Assembly (NCBI GenBank): GCA_964588335.1
Contig: CAZPOV010000020.1
Coordinates: 1-64,000 of the forward strand
DNA length: 64,000 bases
Direction of reading: 5' to 3'
Origin: JAGQZY01 sp964588335
GTDB lineage: Bacteria > Bdellovibrionota > Bdellovibrionia > Bdellovibrionales > JAGQZY01
Positions 16,835 to 25,963 of the stretch are shown here, one piece after another. Positions within the stretch are counted from its first letter, which is position 1. Every line of letters starts with the position of its first letter. A model generated the notes under the pieces. The model was not told where the DNA came from, made no database searches, and was given only the letters and a program-made list of their open reading frames with translations. The translations under genes were made by a program, and so were the position numbers.

Positions 16835-18706
16835 TTGAAAAGGACTCAAAACTTGGAAACATCTGATAAGTGGATAGTGGGCCTCACGGCACTCTGTGCA
16901 CTCTTGCTATTTTCATGGCTGATGTACGATATTGCCTTTTACAATCCCCTTCTCGAAGGCCAAACCCCGATTGGAAAAATCTACGAGGCACAAAATCGAG
17001 TCAAACGTAAATTTAATCGTAGTCTTATTTGGTATGCCGCTGAATCCAATGAGACAGTCTACGAGAATGATTGGATTTTTACAGGCTCACAATCTCTGGC
17101 TAAGATCCGTCTGGATTCTGGCGGGGAGATCATAATTGAGCCTGACTCTCTCATTATATTGTCACGAAAAAACGGTGTTCTTCAGTTAGATCTTCAACAT
17201 GGTCGCTTGATGGCTGACGTTAAAAGCCAAGACGTGCAGATTAACATTGTCAAAAATGGAAGTTCCGAAAAGGTTGATACCAGCCAGGGTGTGGTTCGCA
17301 TCGCACAAGACGAAGGCCGCAAACAGAAGCCTTTGATCGAAGATCTAAAATTGGATGACAATGCTGATGGCAAAATTGATGAGACCCTTAGTGATCTCGC
17401 CGATCGAAAGTATTACAAGCCCGACCCTGGATACTCTGAGATGAAAGTTAACGGCTTGTCTTTAAGTGAAAAAAATCAATTCAACTTCAAGTTGCTTAAG
17501 GGACAAAAAGCCACCGTCCGTCTTGACTGGAAAGATCCTTTCGAAAGATGGCAAAATTATGAAGCACAAGTCGGCGAGGATCCGAGTTTTTCAACAATCG
17601 TTTCACAAAAGACAGACCCAACACTAGAAGTCGACTTTCAGGTTGCCGACACTCAACAGCTGTTTTGGCGAGTGCGTGGCTTTGACGAAAATGGCGAAGC
17701 CTCGCTTTGGTCTGAGAGTCAGCCGGTGCAAGTGAATATCGAATTCTTGCAAAAGTCAGAACCGGTGCGGTTGGCGCGAAAGAAGCTGTTGTATCGCATG
17801 AACAAAAGCGAACTGGAAAAAGTCAAACCGAACAGAACCTATGATATCGATGACAAAAAACCCGTTAAAATTGAATGGGAAAAAGATCAAAAGGCTGCCG
17901 CCTACCGGGTCGAGGTCTCAGATAAAGAGGATTTCTCGAATATTATTGAGCAAAAAATTGTCGAAGACAATCAGCTGGCTCTTAAAAACATCAACCTTGG
18001 AAAAACATTTTTCAGAGTGACTCCAGAGACCAAAGACGGAGTGGCCATTGCCGAGGAAGCCGTCGGCGAAGTTCAAACTTACTTCCCTGCCCCCTCAGCG
18101 GACTCCCTTGAAACTGTCGACAAAAAAGAATTTCAAGTGTTGCAATGGGATGCGGTTCCTTATGCCCCTGGCTACCAAGTGACATATAAAACCGATAAAA
18201 ATTCCGACAAGGAAACAGTCAAGTACGTTACTGGCAACAAACTTCGTGTCGAAAATAAAACCGGTTATCTGCAGTGGAAAGTGCGGGTCATCGATCCTGA
18301 AACAAAAAAACACATGAGTTCCAATTCAAAAACCGTCGACTGGTACAACGCTGCAAAGCGTTTGGCGAGTTTACACGGCACTGGACAAGCCGGGCGTCTT
18401 TATCCAAAGATCACCCGACCTGAGCCTCGCAAAACTTTTATTTCGGTCAACAACTCGCCTCTTTTTATTGTTATGAGTTGGGAGTACGCGAAAAAGGTCG
18501 CTGCCTATGAGGTTGAAGTTTCTAAAACGCCTGAGATGAATGATCTGGTCTATAAAAAACGAGTCGATCGCCAACGCGCTGTGATCAATCAGTCTTTCCG
18601 ACCCGGTATCTATTTTATTCGAGTCCGAGCCGTGGCTGAAGATGTGACACAAGAGACATGGTCCGAGGTGGAAGTGTTTCGAGTCATCAATCGGAAAGCT
18701 CGTTAA
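16835..18706 (+). CDS. FecR-domain protein with Fn3-like repeats, membrane anchored
   Basis: A 623-residue protein starting at TTG with AAGGAG seven to nine nt upstream. A single TM (IVGLTALCALLLFSWLMYDI) is followed by a FecR-like beta domain (NDWIFTGSQSLAKIRLDSGG, EPDSLIILSRKNG, LQHGRLMADV). Several repeats follow with the shape 'V.W.....A..Y.V.....F...I', e.g. LDWKDPFERWQNYEAQVGED and MSWEYAKKVAAYEVEVSK, which look like fibronectin III folds. There is no sigma factor or TonB receptor beside it, so it is not a classical FecR. It is divergent from the partner-switching operon. Function unknown; periplasmic carbohydrate or cell-wall binding is possible. Confidence 0.75.
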   Translation: MKRTQNLETSDKWIVGLTALCALLLFSWLMYDIAFYNPLLEGQTPIGKIYEAQNRVKRKFNRSLIWYAAESNETVYENDWIFTGSQSLAKIRLDSGGEIIIEPDSLIILSRKNGVLQLDLQHGRLMADVKSQDVQINIVKNGSSEKVDTSQGVVRIAQDEGRKQKPLIEDLKLDDNADGKIDETLSDLADRKYYKPDPGYSEMKVNGLSLSEKNQFNFKLLKGQKATVRLDWKDPFERWQNYEAQVGEDPSFSTIVSQKTDPTLEVDFQVADTQQLFWRVRGFDENGEASLWSESQPVQVNIEFLQKSEPVRLARKKLLYRMNKSELEKVKPNRTYDIDDKKPVKIEWEKDQKAAAYRVEVSDKEDFSNIIEQKIVEDNQLALKNINLGKTFFRVTPETKDGVAIAEEAVGEVQTYFPAPSADSLETVDKKEFQVLQWDAVPYAPGYQVTYKTDKNSDKETVKYVTGNKLRVENKTGYLQWKVRVIDPETKKHMSSNSKTVDWYNAAKRLASLHGTGQAGRLYPKITRPEPRKTFISVNNSPLFIVMSWEYAKKVAAYEVEVSKTPEMNDLVYKKRVDRQRAVINQSFRPGIYFIRVRAVAEDVTQETWSEVEVFRVINRKAR

Positions 18707-18845
18707 CAGTAATTTGCATACATATTAAGCATCCGATTTGAATTTTCACTAGTTTCGGTGCCTGACGCGCCACAAGCCCAGGGCCCTTTCTTGTTGGCCT
18801 TCTCCGCTTCTGATAGAACGTCCCTTCTTCAATGGAGATTGTCAA

Positions 18846-19166
18846 ATGAGTCAAAAAGCTGTTTCTGCCAAATGGTGGGGTCTTCTCCCACTCATACTCG
18901 CTATTGCCTACTGTTTGCCGCGCCTTCTTGTGAGCACCCTGGGCGCAGAAAATCCTTGGACCAGTTATTTTTACCTCTATGGATTTGGGGCCATTTATTC
19001 CGGGCTGGGACTGCTATTGATTTTAAAAAGTGGCGCCTGTCGTCTTGACCGGCCCCGCGATCGGTTTTGGTTTAGCATGCTCATTGCTGGCTTTTGCTAT
19101 TTTGCAGGCCTACATGCCTTGTGGATTTACCTATCGCTTTCAATTCCTTATTTAGGAGGTCAGTAA
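18846..19166 (+). CDS. Small membrane protein, likely partner of the symporter
   Basis: A 106-residue protein with about three hydrophobic segments (WGLLPLILAIAYCLPRLLV, YGFGAIYSGLGLLLIL, FWFSMLIAGFCYFAGLHALW). Its TAA overlaps the ATG of the symporter by 1 nt, and the symporter's AGGAGG lies inside this gene. Such small proteins before SSS transporters (compare DUF997 with PanF) are known accessory subunits, but this one has no obvious family. Co-expression is nearly certain; the role is inferred. Confidence 0.7.
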   Translation: MSQKAVSAKWWGLLPLILAIAYCLPRLLVSTLGAENPWTSYFYLYGFGAIYSGLGLLLILKSGACRLDRPRDRFWFSMLIAGFCYFAGLHALWIYLSLSIPYLGGQ

Positions 19167-21070
19167 TGGAAGGCATGGGAATTGACCTGACTTTCTATTC
19201 AAAAGTCGCCATTGGAGTTGTCGCCGTTCTTTATATCGCCGTTATCACCGCTTTTGGTGGATATTTCGCACGTTTTAATAAAAACATTAATGACTTCTTT
19301 TATTCTGGCAATCGATTCTCTTGGTGGTTACCAGCCGCCAGTATGGTCGCCACAGGTATCGGTTCTTACAGCTACCTAAAATACTCCGAACAAGGCTACA
19401 ACACGGGAATGAGTTCAACCATGACCTATCTTAATGATTGGTTCTTAGCGCCTTTTTTCTTTTTTGGTTGGCTACCCATTATTTACTTTGCACGCATAAA
19501 GTCGGTTCCCGAATATTTTGAACGGCGCTTCAACTCGGCGGCTCGTTATATTTCTCTGACAATCATTTTAGCCTATATGTTTTTCTATATTGGCTACAAT
19601 CTTTATACCATCGGCGTCGCCATGGAAGGAATGTTCCAAGTCTCGCAGATTTACTCTGTTCCGATTTTAGCTCTTTTCCTTGGTGCTTATGTCACCTTCG
19701 GAGGTCAGACTGCGGTTATTTTTACCGATCTCTTTCAAGGTATCATGCTCTATATTGCCGGCGGTATTGCCATCTTTGCAGGAATTTACGCCCTTGGGGG
19801 TTTCGATGAGTGGTGGTCTTTTCTTCCCGTCTCTCACCGCTTGCCTTTTGTTCATCTGAATGAAAATCCGAAGTTCAGTTCGGCAGGACTGTTTTGGGGC
19901 GAAGCCTTAGCCGGCAGTATCGCTTTTACGTTTATGAACCAAGGTTTTTTAATGCGTTATTTGACCATTAAAAGTGTTGATGACGGGCGAAAAGCCGCGT
20001 TTTTTAATGTGATGGTCACGCTCCCCGTGTCAGCCATCATTGTCGGCGCTATCGGTTGGATTGGAAAATCCTTAGTTATGAAGCAAACAGCTTTGGGCGG
20101 CGCCTTAACCGGTTATGAATTTGTTCACATTGAAAACACTTTTCACACCTTTATTGTCGTCTGTTGGGCGACAGTGAAACACAATCCTTGGGTTTTCGGA
20201 TTTATTGTTGCCGCTTTGATGGCAGCTTTGATGTCGACTATCGACACTCTTATCAATGCTTGTGCCGCTATCGGAATCTACGATCTTTACAAGCCCCTAG
20301 TAAAACCTGAAGCCTCCGATGAGCATTACCTAAAAGCGGCACGGTGGGCTTCGATTATTACAACAGTGATCGGAACGATTTTGGTGATCTGGTTTAACAC
20401 TCAGAAAGACAGTTTAATGAACATTCACTACAAAGGGATCATGACCATCATTCCCGCTATCGTTACAACCATTTTCATGGGCGCTTTTTGGAAGCGTTTC
20501 AACTCCTATGCCGCGTGCACATCTATGATTGTTGGCAGTCTGATCACGGTGACCACCGTTTGGTACCCCCAGTGGATTGCACCCCTATCGCGATTTGTTT
20601 TAGGCCCCGAGGCGAACGATTACATTTACTTTCGTGCTCTTTTTGGGATGTCGACAACAGCTGTCATCGGTTTTGTTATCACTCTACTCACCAGTGGAAA
20701 GAAATTTAAAGATGTCACCGGCCTAACCATCGGCACCCTCGATGAAGCTATGATTTCTTATAAAGATGGCGGCATACCAAATCATGAACGCGGTAAGAAA
20801 GTGAAAGGTCTGGTTGCTAAAATCGACGAGAGCATCGAAACCGATTGGATTCTTTTGTCGCCAGCCGCCATGGAAACCTTGAAAGCCAAAGATGGCGATA
20901 TCATTTATATGAGTGACTCGCGTTGGTGGCTGGGTGGCCTTCGATCCCACCATGTGAAGGTAAAAACTAAAAACAGTCTTGCCGATTCGGAGATCGCAAT
21001 GTCGACGCCGACCTTCAATGAGGCTTACTTGCTTGATGGAAATCCATTAATCGCTGAAAAGATTTTCTAA
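19166..21070 (+). CDS. Sodium:solute symporter (SSS family)
   Basis: 634 residues from the ATG at 19166, with AGGAGG well placed. It shows about 12-13 TM segments. Family signs are the N-terminal FNKNINDFFYSGNRFSWWLP with ATGIGSYSYLKY, the YVTFGGQTAVIFTDLFQG sodium-site segment, and the LMAALMSTIDTLIN segment. The C-terminal ~90 residues form a soluble extension (after ALFGMSTTAVIGF) seen in some bacterial SSS proteins. The substrate cannot be read; sugars, organic acids and amino acids are all possible. The last 4 bp overlap the convergent DUF4129-like gene. Confidence 0.88.
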   Translation: MEGMGIDLTFYSKVAIGVVAVLYIAVITAFGGYFARFNKNINDFFYSGNRFSWWLPAASMVATGIGSYSYLKYSEQGYNTGMSSTMTYLNDWFLAPFFFFGWLPIIYFARIKSVPEYFERRFNSAARYISLTIILAYMFFYIGYNLYTIGVAMEGMFQVSQIYSVPILALFLGAYVTFGGQTAVIFTDLFQGIMLYIAGGIAIFAGIYALGGFDEWWSFLPVSHRLPFVHLNENPKFSSAGLFWGEALAGSIAFTFMNQGFLMRYLTIKSVDDGRKAAFFNVMVTLPVSAIIVGAIGWIGKSLVMKQTALGGALTGYEFVHIENTFHTFIVVCWATVKHNPWVFGFIVAALMAALMSTIDTLINACAAIGIYDLYKPLVKPEASDEHYLKAARWASIITTVIGTILVIWFNTQKDSLMNIHYKGIMTIIPAIVTTIFMGAFWKRFNSYAACTSMIVGSLITVTTVWYPQWIAPLSRFVLGPEANDYIYFRALFGMSTTAVIGFVITLLTSGKKFKDVTGLTIGTLDEAMISYKDGGIPNHERGKKVKGLVAKIDESIETDWILLSPAAMETLKAKDGDIIYMSDSRWWLGGLRSHHVKVKTKNSLADSEIAMSTPTFNEAYLLDGNPLIAEKIF

Positions 21071-23403
21071 GCGACGATTCGGCTGACAAAAAGATCCCGC
21101 GCCTTGCGAAGCTGGTCGAGCTCTTCTGGGCTTATGGTTTTTCTACCATACTCAGATTTGCAAAACGACTCTGTGATGGGTTGGATCGCATCGGCAAAAC
21201 CGACAAATTCCTGTTGAACTTGCCACTGAAAATCGGTGGCAGGGCACCACTGACTTTTCGGAAAATCAGCCATGGCCATTGCTTCTAAAAAGAATCGATA
21301 GGTCTGACGAACCTCTTGGTCGGGACTCAATCGAGACTGCCTTAAAACACCAACCTTGCGTTGAATGTTTTGCTTTTTTTCATCAGAAAGCCCCACCTGC
21401 TTTATGATTGTTTCATTGATTTTGTATTTTTTAAAATGTCGAGACAATCGATAGATCAAGAATCCTAAAGAAAAAACAAAAACAATTTTCAAAAGGCCCA
21501 CAAGGTGGGCGAATATCTGATTTATTTTCATCTGCAATTCTTTGATTCGTGTTTTTTCCAAAAGAGCTTTTCCCGAATCGTCCTGTTCAACGCGCTTTGC
21601 TTTGTCGTCCGCTTCAATCGATGTGTTTTTATTCATGGCCGAGCTTACGGATTTTGAATTTTTTTTGAATGCGACAGGATTCATGATGTCATCTTGTGAT
21701 CTTGCTGTTGAATCATCAACAGACGTTTTTGACCCTCGGTGAGACACTTTTTCAAAACCTGATTTCGAGTTCGCTTGATCAACGCGACCAGAGCCCGTGG
21801 TTCTTCCTTTGCCTGAGTGTTTCACTGTCTTGCCATTGGCGTCAGTGCCAGATATCGAACTCTGACCCAACTCTAAGTCTGGACTCGAGCCCGCCACCGA
21901 ATCGGGTCCTGAATCCGATTGAGAAGTTAAGCCTTGGCCGTCCATCCCGTTAGCCTCGGACTCCGACCGGCCCTTCTGCTGAATGGCCGAAGGTGTTCCT
22001 GCCAGAGAGTGTGGTGACGCTTTCGGATCCAGCGATTTAGCATCAGGAGTTGCAGAGGTGTCTTTATACGAAGGCTTTGAAAGATCTGGAGACGCGGTCG
22101 CACCGTCATCGGAAGAACCATTTTGTTGGCCCGTCAACCGGCCATTTTTCAACGCTAAAGACTGAAGAATTTTTTGTAGCTCTGCGATATTTATATTCAG
22201 GTTTTTCTTCTTCATATCCCTCTGTAGAGTTTTTATATCAACAGTCTCTAGATCCTGTTTTCGTAATCTCTCGATCTGACGTCTTGATCTTTCCATACTC
22301 TGCAGGGCTTGCTTTCTTTCTAGATCCACGAATTTCGACCGTTTTTGTTGAAATTCGGTGTTGAGTTTACTGAACAATTCTTTTTCTTTTGCAAGTCGCT
22401 CTTGCAGATCGTGGATTTTCTTTAAAGACTGTTGTTTTACAAGGTCTTGAACAATAGTTTCCATGGCCTCAGATGATACAGATGACTCTTGGGGCCTGCC
22501 TCTATCTTGTTGTCGAATCTCAACAACCGGCTCTGCCGATACAGCGGTCGCGGCCCCCACTTTGTTTTTGTTTTGATTCTCTTTTTCGATTTGCTGGGAT
22601 ACATACTGCTCAATTTTTCGATTGGCAAAATCCTCGATTTTCTTCTGTAGATGATTGGAGATTCTATCTCTTTCTGGTTGGGTTTGATTGGCAAAATAGT
22701 CAATCATATGAAAAATAAGAAAACTGCAGGCTACAAAAACACACGTCATGTTAAGGGCATTTTGAAAATGGCTGGAAACCATGATTGACTTCGATTTTTC
22801 GATACTTTCCTCAGTGTCACGAGTCAGTAGTCGAAACAGTGACAGACTGACAAAAAACATAACAATGTAAGGAATATAGATCCATGGAGATGGGTCGCTT
22901 GACTGTAAAAACGCCAAAATAACAATCAGAAAACTTAAGGCTTGGGCTAGAAGATAATGCGACAGCTGATAACTATTGAGAAAAACCCATGAGGCTAAAA
23001 ATCCAAGACCCAAACCAACAGTCAATGGCAAATTCAAACGAGGAAAAATGACGGAGGTACATAATAGACTCCAGCCGGTAAATGCCAAGTATTTTAAACC
23101 ACGAACTTTCCAAGTTCCAATCCGGCTTACAATTTTGTGTATTTTTTGAAATGGGTCTTTTTCATCTCGGAAACTACCAAACAGAAATATCTGCTGCCTG
23201 GAGTGGCTGGCTTTCTTGATGTCGCGATCCACTGAAAAAATCTCGAAGCCTATTATCCAGTCTCGGATCGCAATCATTGCAATAAAGTTGACAGCTAAAA
23301 AACAAACAGCGGGCAAAGAGTAAAAACCTTGATAGTGCCAAACCGCTAAACTTAAATGAGCGACCAATGATGCAATGAACATAACATAGGCTCGACGATT
23401 CAC
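21067..23403 (-). CDS. Large membrane protein, coiled coil and DUF4129-like C-terminus
   Basis: A 778-residue protein. The N-terminal ~240 residues have about six TM segments. The middle (about 250-420) is a charged coiled coil (SLKKIHDLQERLAKEKELF, RSRRQIERLRKQDLE). A low-complexity Ser/Gly/Asp/Lys region follows (about 430-600), then a TM (LLKIVFVFSLGFLIYRL) and a cytoplasmic end that looks like DUF4129 (QEVRQTYRFFLEAM, then FPKSQWCPATDFQW). TgpA-type proteins in MoxR/DUF58 clusters have a transglutaminase domain between; none was seen here. It is the last gene of the MoxR/DUF58 operon. Confidence 0.7.
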   Translation of the reverse strand: MNRRAYVMFIASLVAHLSLAVWHYQGFYSLPAVCFLAVNFIAMIAIRDWIIGFEIFSVDRDIKKASHSRQQIFLFGSFRDEKDPFQKIHKIVSRIGTWKVRGLKYLAFTGWSLLCTSVIFPRLNLPLTVGLGLGFLASWVFLNSYQLSHYLLAQALSFLIVILAFLQSSDPSPWIYIPYIVMFFVSLSLFRLLTRDTEESIEKSKSIMVSSHFQNALNMTCVFVACSFLIFHMIDYFANQTQPERDRISNHLQKKIEDFANRKIEQYVSQQIEKENQNKNKVGAATAVSAEPVVEIRQQDRGRPQESSVSSEAMETIVQDLVKQQSLKKIHDLQERLAKEKELFSKLNTEFQQKRSKFVDLERKQALQSMERSRRQIERLRKQDLETVDIKTLQRDMKKKNLNINIAELQKILQSLALKNGRLTGQQNGSSDDGATASPDLSKPSYKDTSATPDAKSLDPKASPHSLAGTPSAIQQKGRSESEANGMDGQGLTSQSDSGPDSVAGSSPDLELGQSSISGTDANGKTVKHSGKGRTTGSGRVDQANSKSGFEKVSHRGSKTSVDDSTARSQDDIMNPVAFKKNSKSVSSAMNKNTSIEADDKAKRVEQDDSGKALLEKTRIKELQMKINQIFAHLVGLLKIVFVFSLGFLIYRLSRHFKKYKINETIIKQVGLSDEKKQNIQRKVGVLRQSRLSPDQEVRQTYRFFLEAMAMADFPKSQWCPATDFQWQVQQEFVGFADAIQPITESFCKSEYGRKTISPEELDQLRKARDLFVSRIVA

Positions 23404-23405
23404 TA

Positions 23406-24791
23406 TTAAGCCCCTTCTTTCAAGTGCAGAAATGACTCGCTCATTGGAACCGATGCTTGCAGCAAGCTGACTTCAATATCGCGAACTTGCAACTCTTCCA
23501 TTGTCGAAAAAAGTTTATTGGCGACAGGGAAGAAAATCTTTTCGCTGAAGTCAATTTTATGATTGAACTCGTCGATAAAACTTTGAACATCAATAAACAC
23601 GATAAAGATTTTCACATGACTCAATCTTAAGGATTTCATCACTTTTAATAGTGGATCTTGAATGGCATCGACATAAGGGGTGATATAAAACAGAGACATC
23701 CCTGGTTCCACAGATCTGAAAAGATCAGTGAAATGGGACTGTGCCAGGTTCGGATCAAAATGATCAAACGGAGTGTTGAAAATATCTTGATTGGCGAGTT
23801 GAATGGCTAAAGCCTCGAAGGAATTCTGCGAGTCCGAAAGATCATAGGACCATTCATTGGACATATAGCGAACGGAATTGCCCATTTCCAACTGCTGAGA
23901 AATTAATGAGAGGCTTACATCTCGAGTCATCTCCCAGGTCGACATGGATTTTTGCCCTATATGTAAAGTGGGGTGGCTATTGACCGCGACAATGATGTCC
24001 GAATTTACCATTCGATCAAATTCTTTAACCATTATTTCGTTATGTTTAGCAGAAATCCTCCAAGCGATATGCTGTAGTGAATCTCCCTCAACAAATTCAC
24101 GGATCCCACGAAACTTGACACTGTGTCCCCGCTCGGACACCTCATATCGGCCGTACAAACCCGAAGTCTTTGATCCCTGAACTTCCAACTCTGGCAATGA
24201 TTCGATTTTGGGAACAACTTCCAAAATTTCTGAATTGTCTTCTCTCACCTCAAAAGTAAAGATTCCGAAACAGTCGGTCACGAGAATTAGGGTCGGCCCT
24301 ATAACCTTGGCACCACAACCGCCATCGCAGACCTTATTGTAGGTTTTTTTGATTTTCGTCTTTGCGCGAAGTCCCTGGGGAAAAGTAATTTCTGTTTCTT
24401 CGTTCAGACTGGCTGTGAAACGATCGATAACATGAAAACAGGTCGAGGTTGCCAAGGAACTATTGATAATGAACAGATCGACCACCACATTGTCACCTTC
24501 CATACATTTTTTTGTCTTGATTTTTCGTTCTACGAACAAGTTATGAGCACTCGCCCGAGTATGGAAATAGAGAAACATCAAAACAAGAAAGACACTGAGG
24601 CCAGCGGCCAAACAGACCTTAGAGGACAGTCCTCCGACGATGAGCAGCACTCCAGTGAAAGTCAGTAAGGAAAGACTATTCAATTTAGGACTTTGCCGAA
24701 ACAAAAAAGGAAAGTTTCGTGTTTGTCTTTTCCGGTCTCGGGAAACAAAAAACTGAGATCGTAAAGGTTGGGGGACGACTTGTCTCACCAA
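23406..24791 (-). CDS. DUF58 protein
   Basis: About 461 residues, two TM segments near the N-terminus (SLLTFTGVLLIVGGLSS and AGLSVFLVLMFLYFHT), then a cytoplasmic or periplasmic beta-sandwich and the DUF58 core VKFRGIREFVEGDSLQHIAW followed by RISAKHNEIMVKEFD. The C-terminal part is vWA-like. DUF58 proteins pair with MoxR ATPases in cell-envelope or chaperone functions. The start is TTG at 24791 or GTG at 24788, overlapping the MoxR stop. Its stop is 2 bp from the DUF4129-like gene. Confidence 0.85.
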   Translation of the reverse strand: MVRQVVPQPLRSQFFVSRDRKRQTRNFPFLFRQSPKLNSLSLLTFTGVLLIVGGLSSKVCLAAGLSVFLVLMFLYFHTRASAHNLFVERKIKTKKCMEGDNVVVDLFIINSSLATSTCFHVIDRFTASLNEETEITFPQGLRAKTKIKKTYNKVCDGGCGAKVIGPTLILVTDCFGIFTFEVREDNSEILEVVPKIESLPELEVQGSKTSGLYGRYEVSERGHSVKFRGIREFVEGDSLQHIAWRISAKHNEIMVKEFDRMVNSDIIVAVNSHPTLHIGQKSMSTWEMTRDVSLSLISQQLEMGNSVRYMSNEWSYDLSDSQNSFEALAIQLANQDIFNTPFDHFDPNLAQSHFTDLFRSVEPGMSLFYITPYVDAIQDPLLKVMKSLRLSHVKIFIVFIDVQSFIDEFNHKIDFSEKIFFPVANKLFSTMEELQVRDIEVSLLQASVPMSESFLHLKEGA

Positions 24792-25729
24792 TCCACCGTT
24801 GGCACTTTTACAGCTTGCTTGATCTCTTGCATGACAGTCTTTTGAGTCATGCCGGTCAATTTCGCTTCTGGCGTTAAAATCAGACGATGCGCGATCACGT
24901 CATCAAGAAACCGAAACACATGGGTTGGACGCACGTGATCCAACCCCTCGACAAGGGCTGCGGCCTGGGCAATACGTGTTAAGGCAATAGAAGCTCGAGG
25001 ACTGGCGCCTAAACGGAGATGACTGGAATGACGGGTCAGATTAAGCACTTCCACAATATAAGAGTAAACATCGTCGTTGACACTCACCATGGGTACCGTC
25101 TTTTTTAATTGCAGCAAAGATTCTTTACTTACAACCGGCTTCAAGGTTTCAATGGGATGACTTTGATTTTGATTTTTGAGCATTAAAACTTCATCTTTGG
25201 GCTGAGGATATCCGAGGCTGAGTCGCATCATAAATCGGTCCAACTGAGCCTCTGGCAATGCATGGGTTCCCAGTTGATCCACTGGATTCTGTGTTGCCAA
25301 TGTAAAAAACAAAGAATCTAAAGGGTGGGTTTTACCTTCGATGGAGGTCTGGCCCTCGCTCATTGCTTCGAGCAATGCAGACTGAGTTCTTGGCGTCGCT
25401 CGGTTGATTTCATCTCCCAAAAGAACAGTCGTGAATATCGGACCCGGATGAAATTCAAATTCGAATTTTTTTTGATTGAAAACTGACGATCCTAAAATAT
25501 CAGTGGGTAAAAGATCGGGGGTGAACTGTACTCGGTTCCAGTCACAATGGGTGGAACAAGCAATGGCTCGGGCCAACATGGTTTTACCGGTTCCAGGAAC
25601 ATCTTCAAGCAGAACGTGCCCTCCGGACAACCAAGCCAAAAGGACTTTGCGAATCACTTCGTCTTTACCAACGATGACTTCTTTGACGTTTTCAAAAACC
25701 TTTTGAAATGCTGTGACGACCTCTTCCAA
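24785..25729 (-). CDS. MoxR-family AAA+ ATPase
   Basis: A 314-residue AAA+ protein with Walker A EDVPGTGKTMLARAIA, Walker B LLGDEINRATPRTQSALLEA, sensor-1 TLATQNPVDQLGT and the C-terminal lid (LRLGASPRASIALTRIAQAA). MoxR ATPases act as chaperones for vWA proteins. The start is TTG at 25729 with a G-run just upstream; no ATG lies between it and an upstream stop. First gene of an operon MoxR, DUF58, DUF4129-like. Confidence 0.9.
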   Translation of the reverse strand: MEEVVTAFQKVFENVKEVIVGKDEVIRKVLLAWLSGGHVLLEDVPGTGKTMLARAIACSTHCDWNRVQFTPDLLPTDILGSSVFNQKKFEFEFHPGPIFTTVLLGDEINRATPRTQSALLEAMSEGQTSIEGKTHPLDSLFFTLATQNPVDQLGTHALPEAQLDRFMMRLSLGYPQPKDEVLMLKNQNQSHPIETLKPVVSKESLLQLKKTVPMVSVNDDVYSYIVEVLNLTRHSSHLRLGASPRASIALTRIAQAAALVEGLDHVRPTHVFRFLDDVIAHRLILTPEAKLTGMTQKTVMQEIKQAVKVPTVDW

Positions 25730-25963
25730 GCGTGCCCCCCAAGTGTCTTCTAATCGGAATTTTTCTTTGGAAATTCAAACCAGGTTGGCGTTTTTAAGAA
25801 GCTTTGAATCGAATAGGTTTTCAACAGTGTCTGCCCTTTTTTGTCACCCCCCGACCTTGGTTGATAAACCTCTTCAAACCCCCACTGTAACATACTGAAA
25901 TACCTTACATTTTATTAATGTATTTGTCTCATTTTGGCATGTTTTGTGAACTTCCTTAAATTC

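Noticed and set aside
18769..18798. Hairpin before the small symporter partner
   Set aside because: The stem is imperfect and not followed by Ts; no function could be supported.
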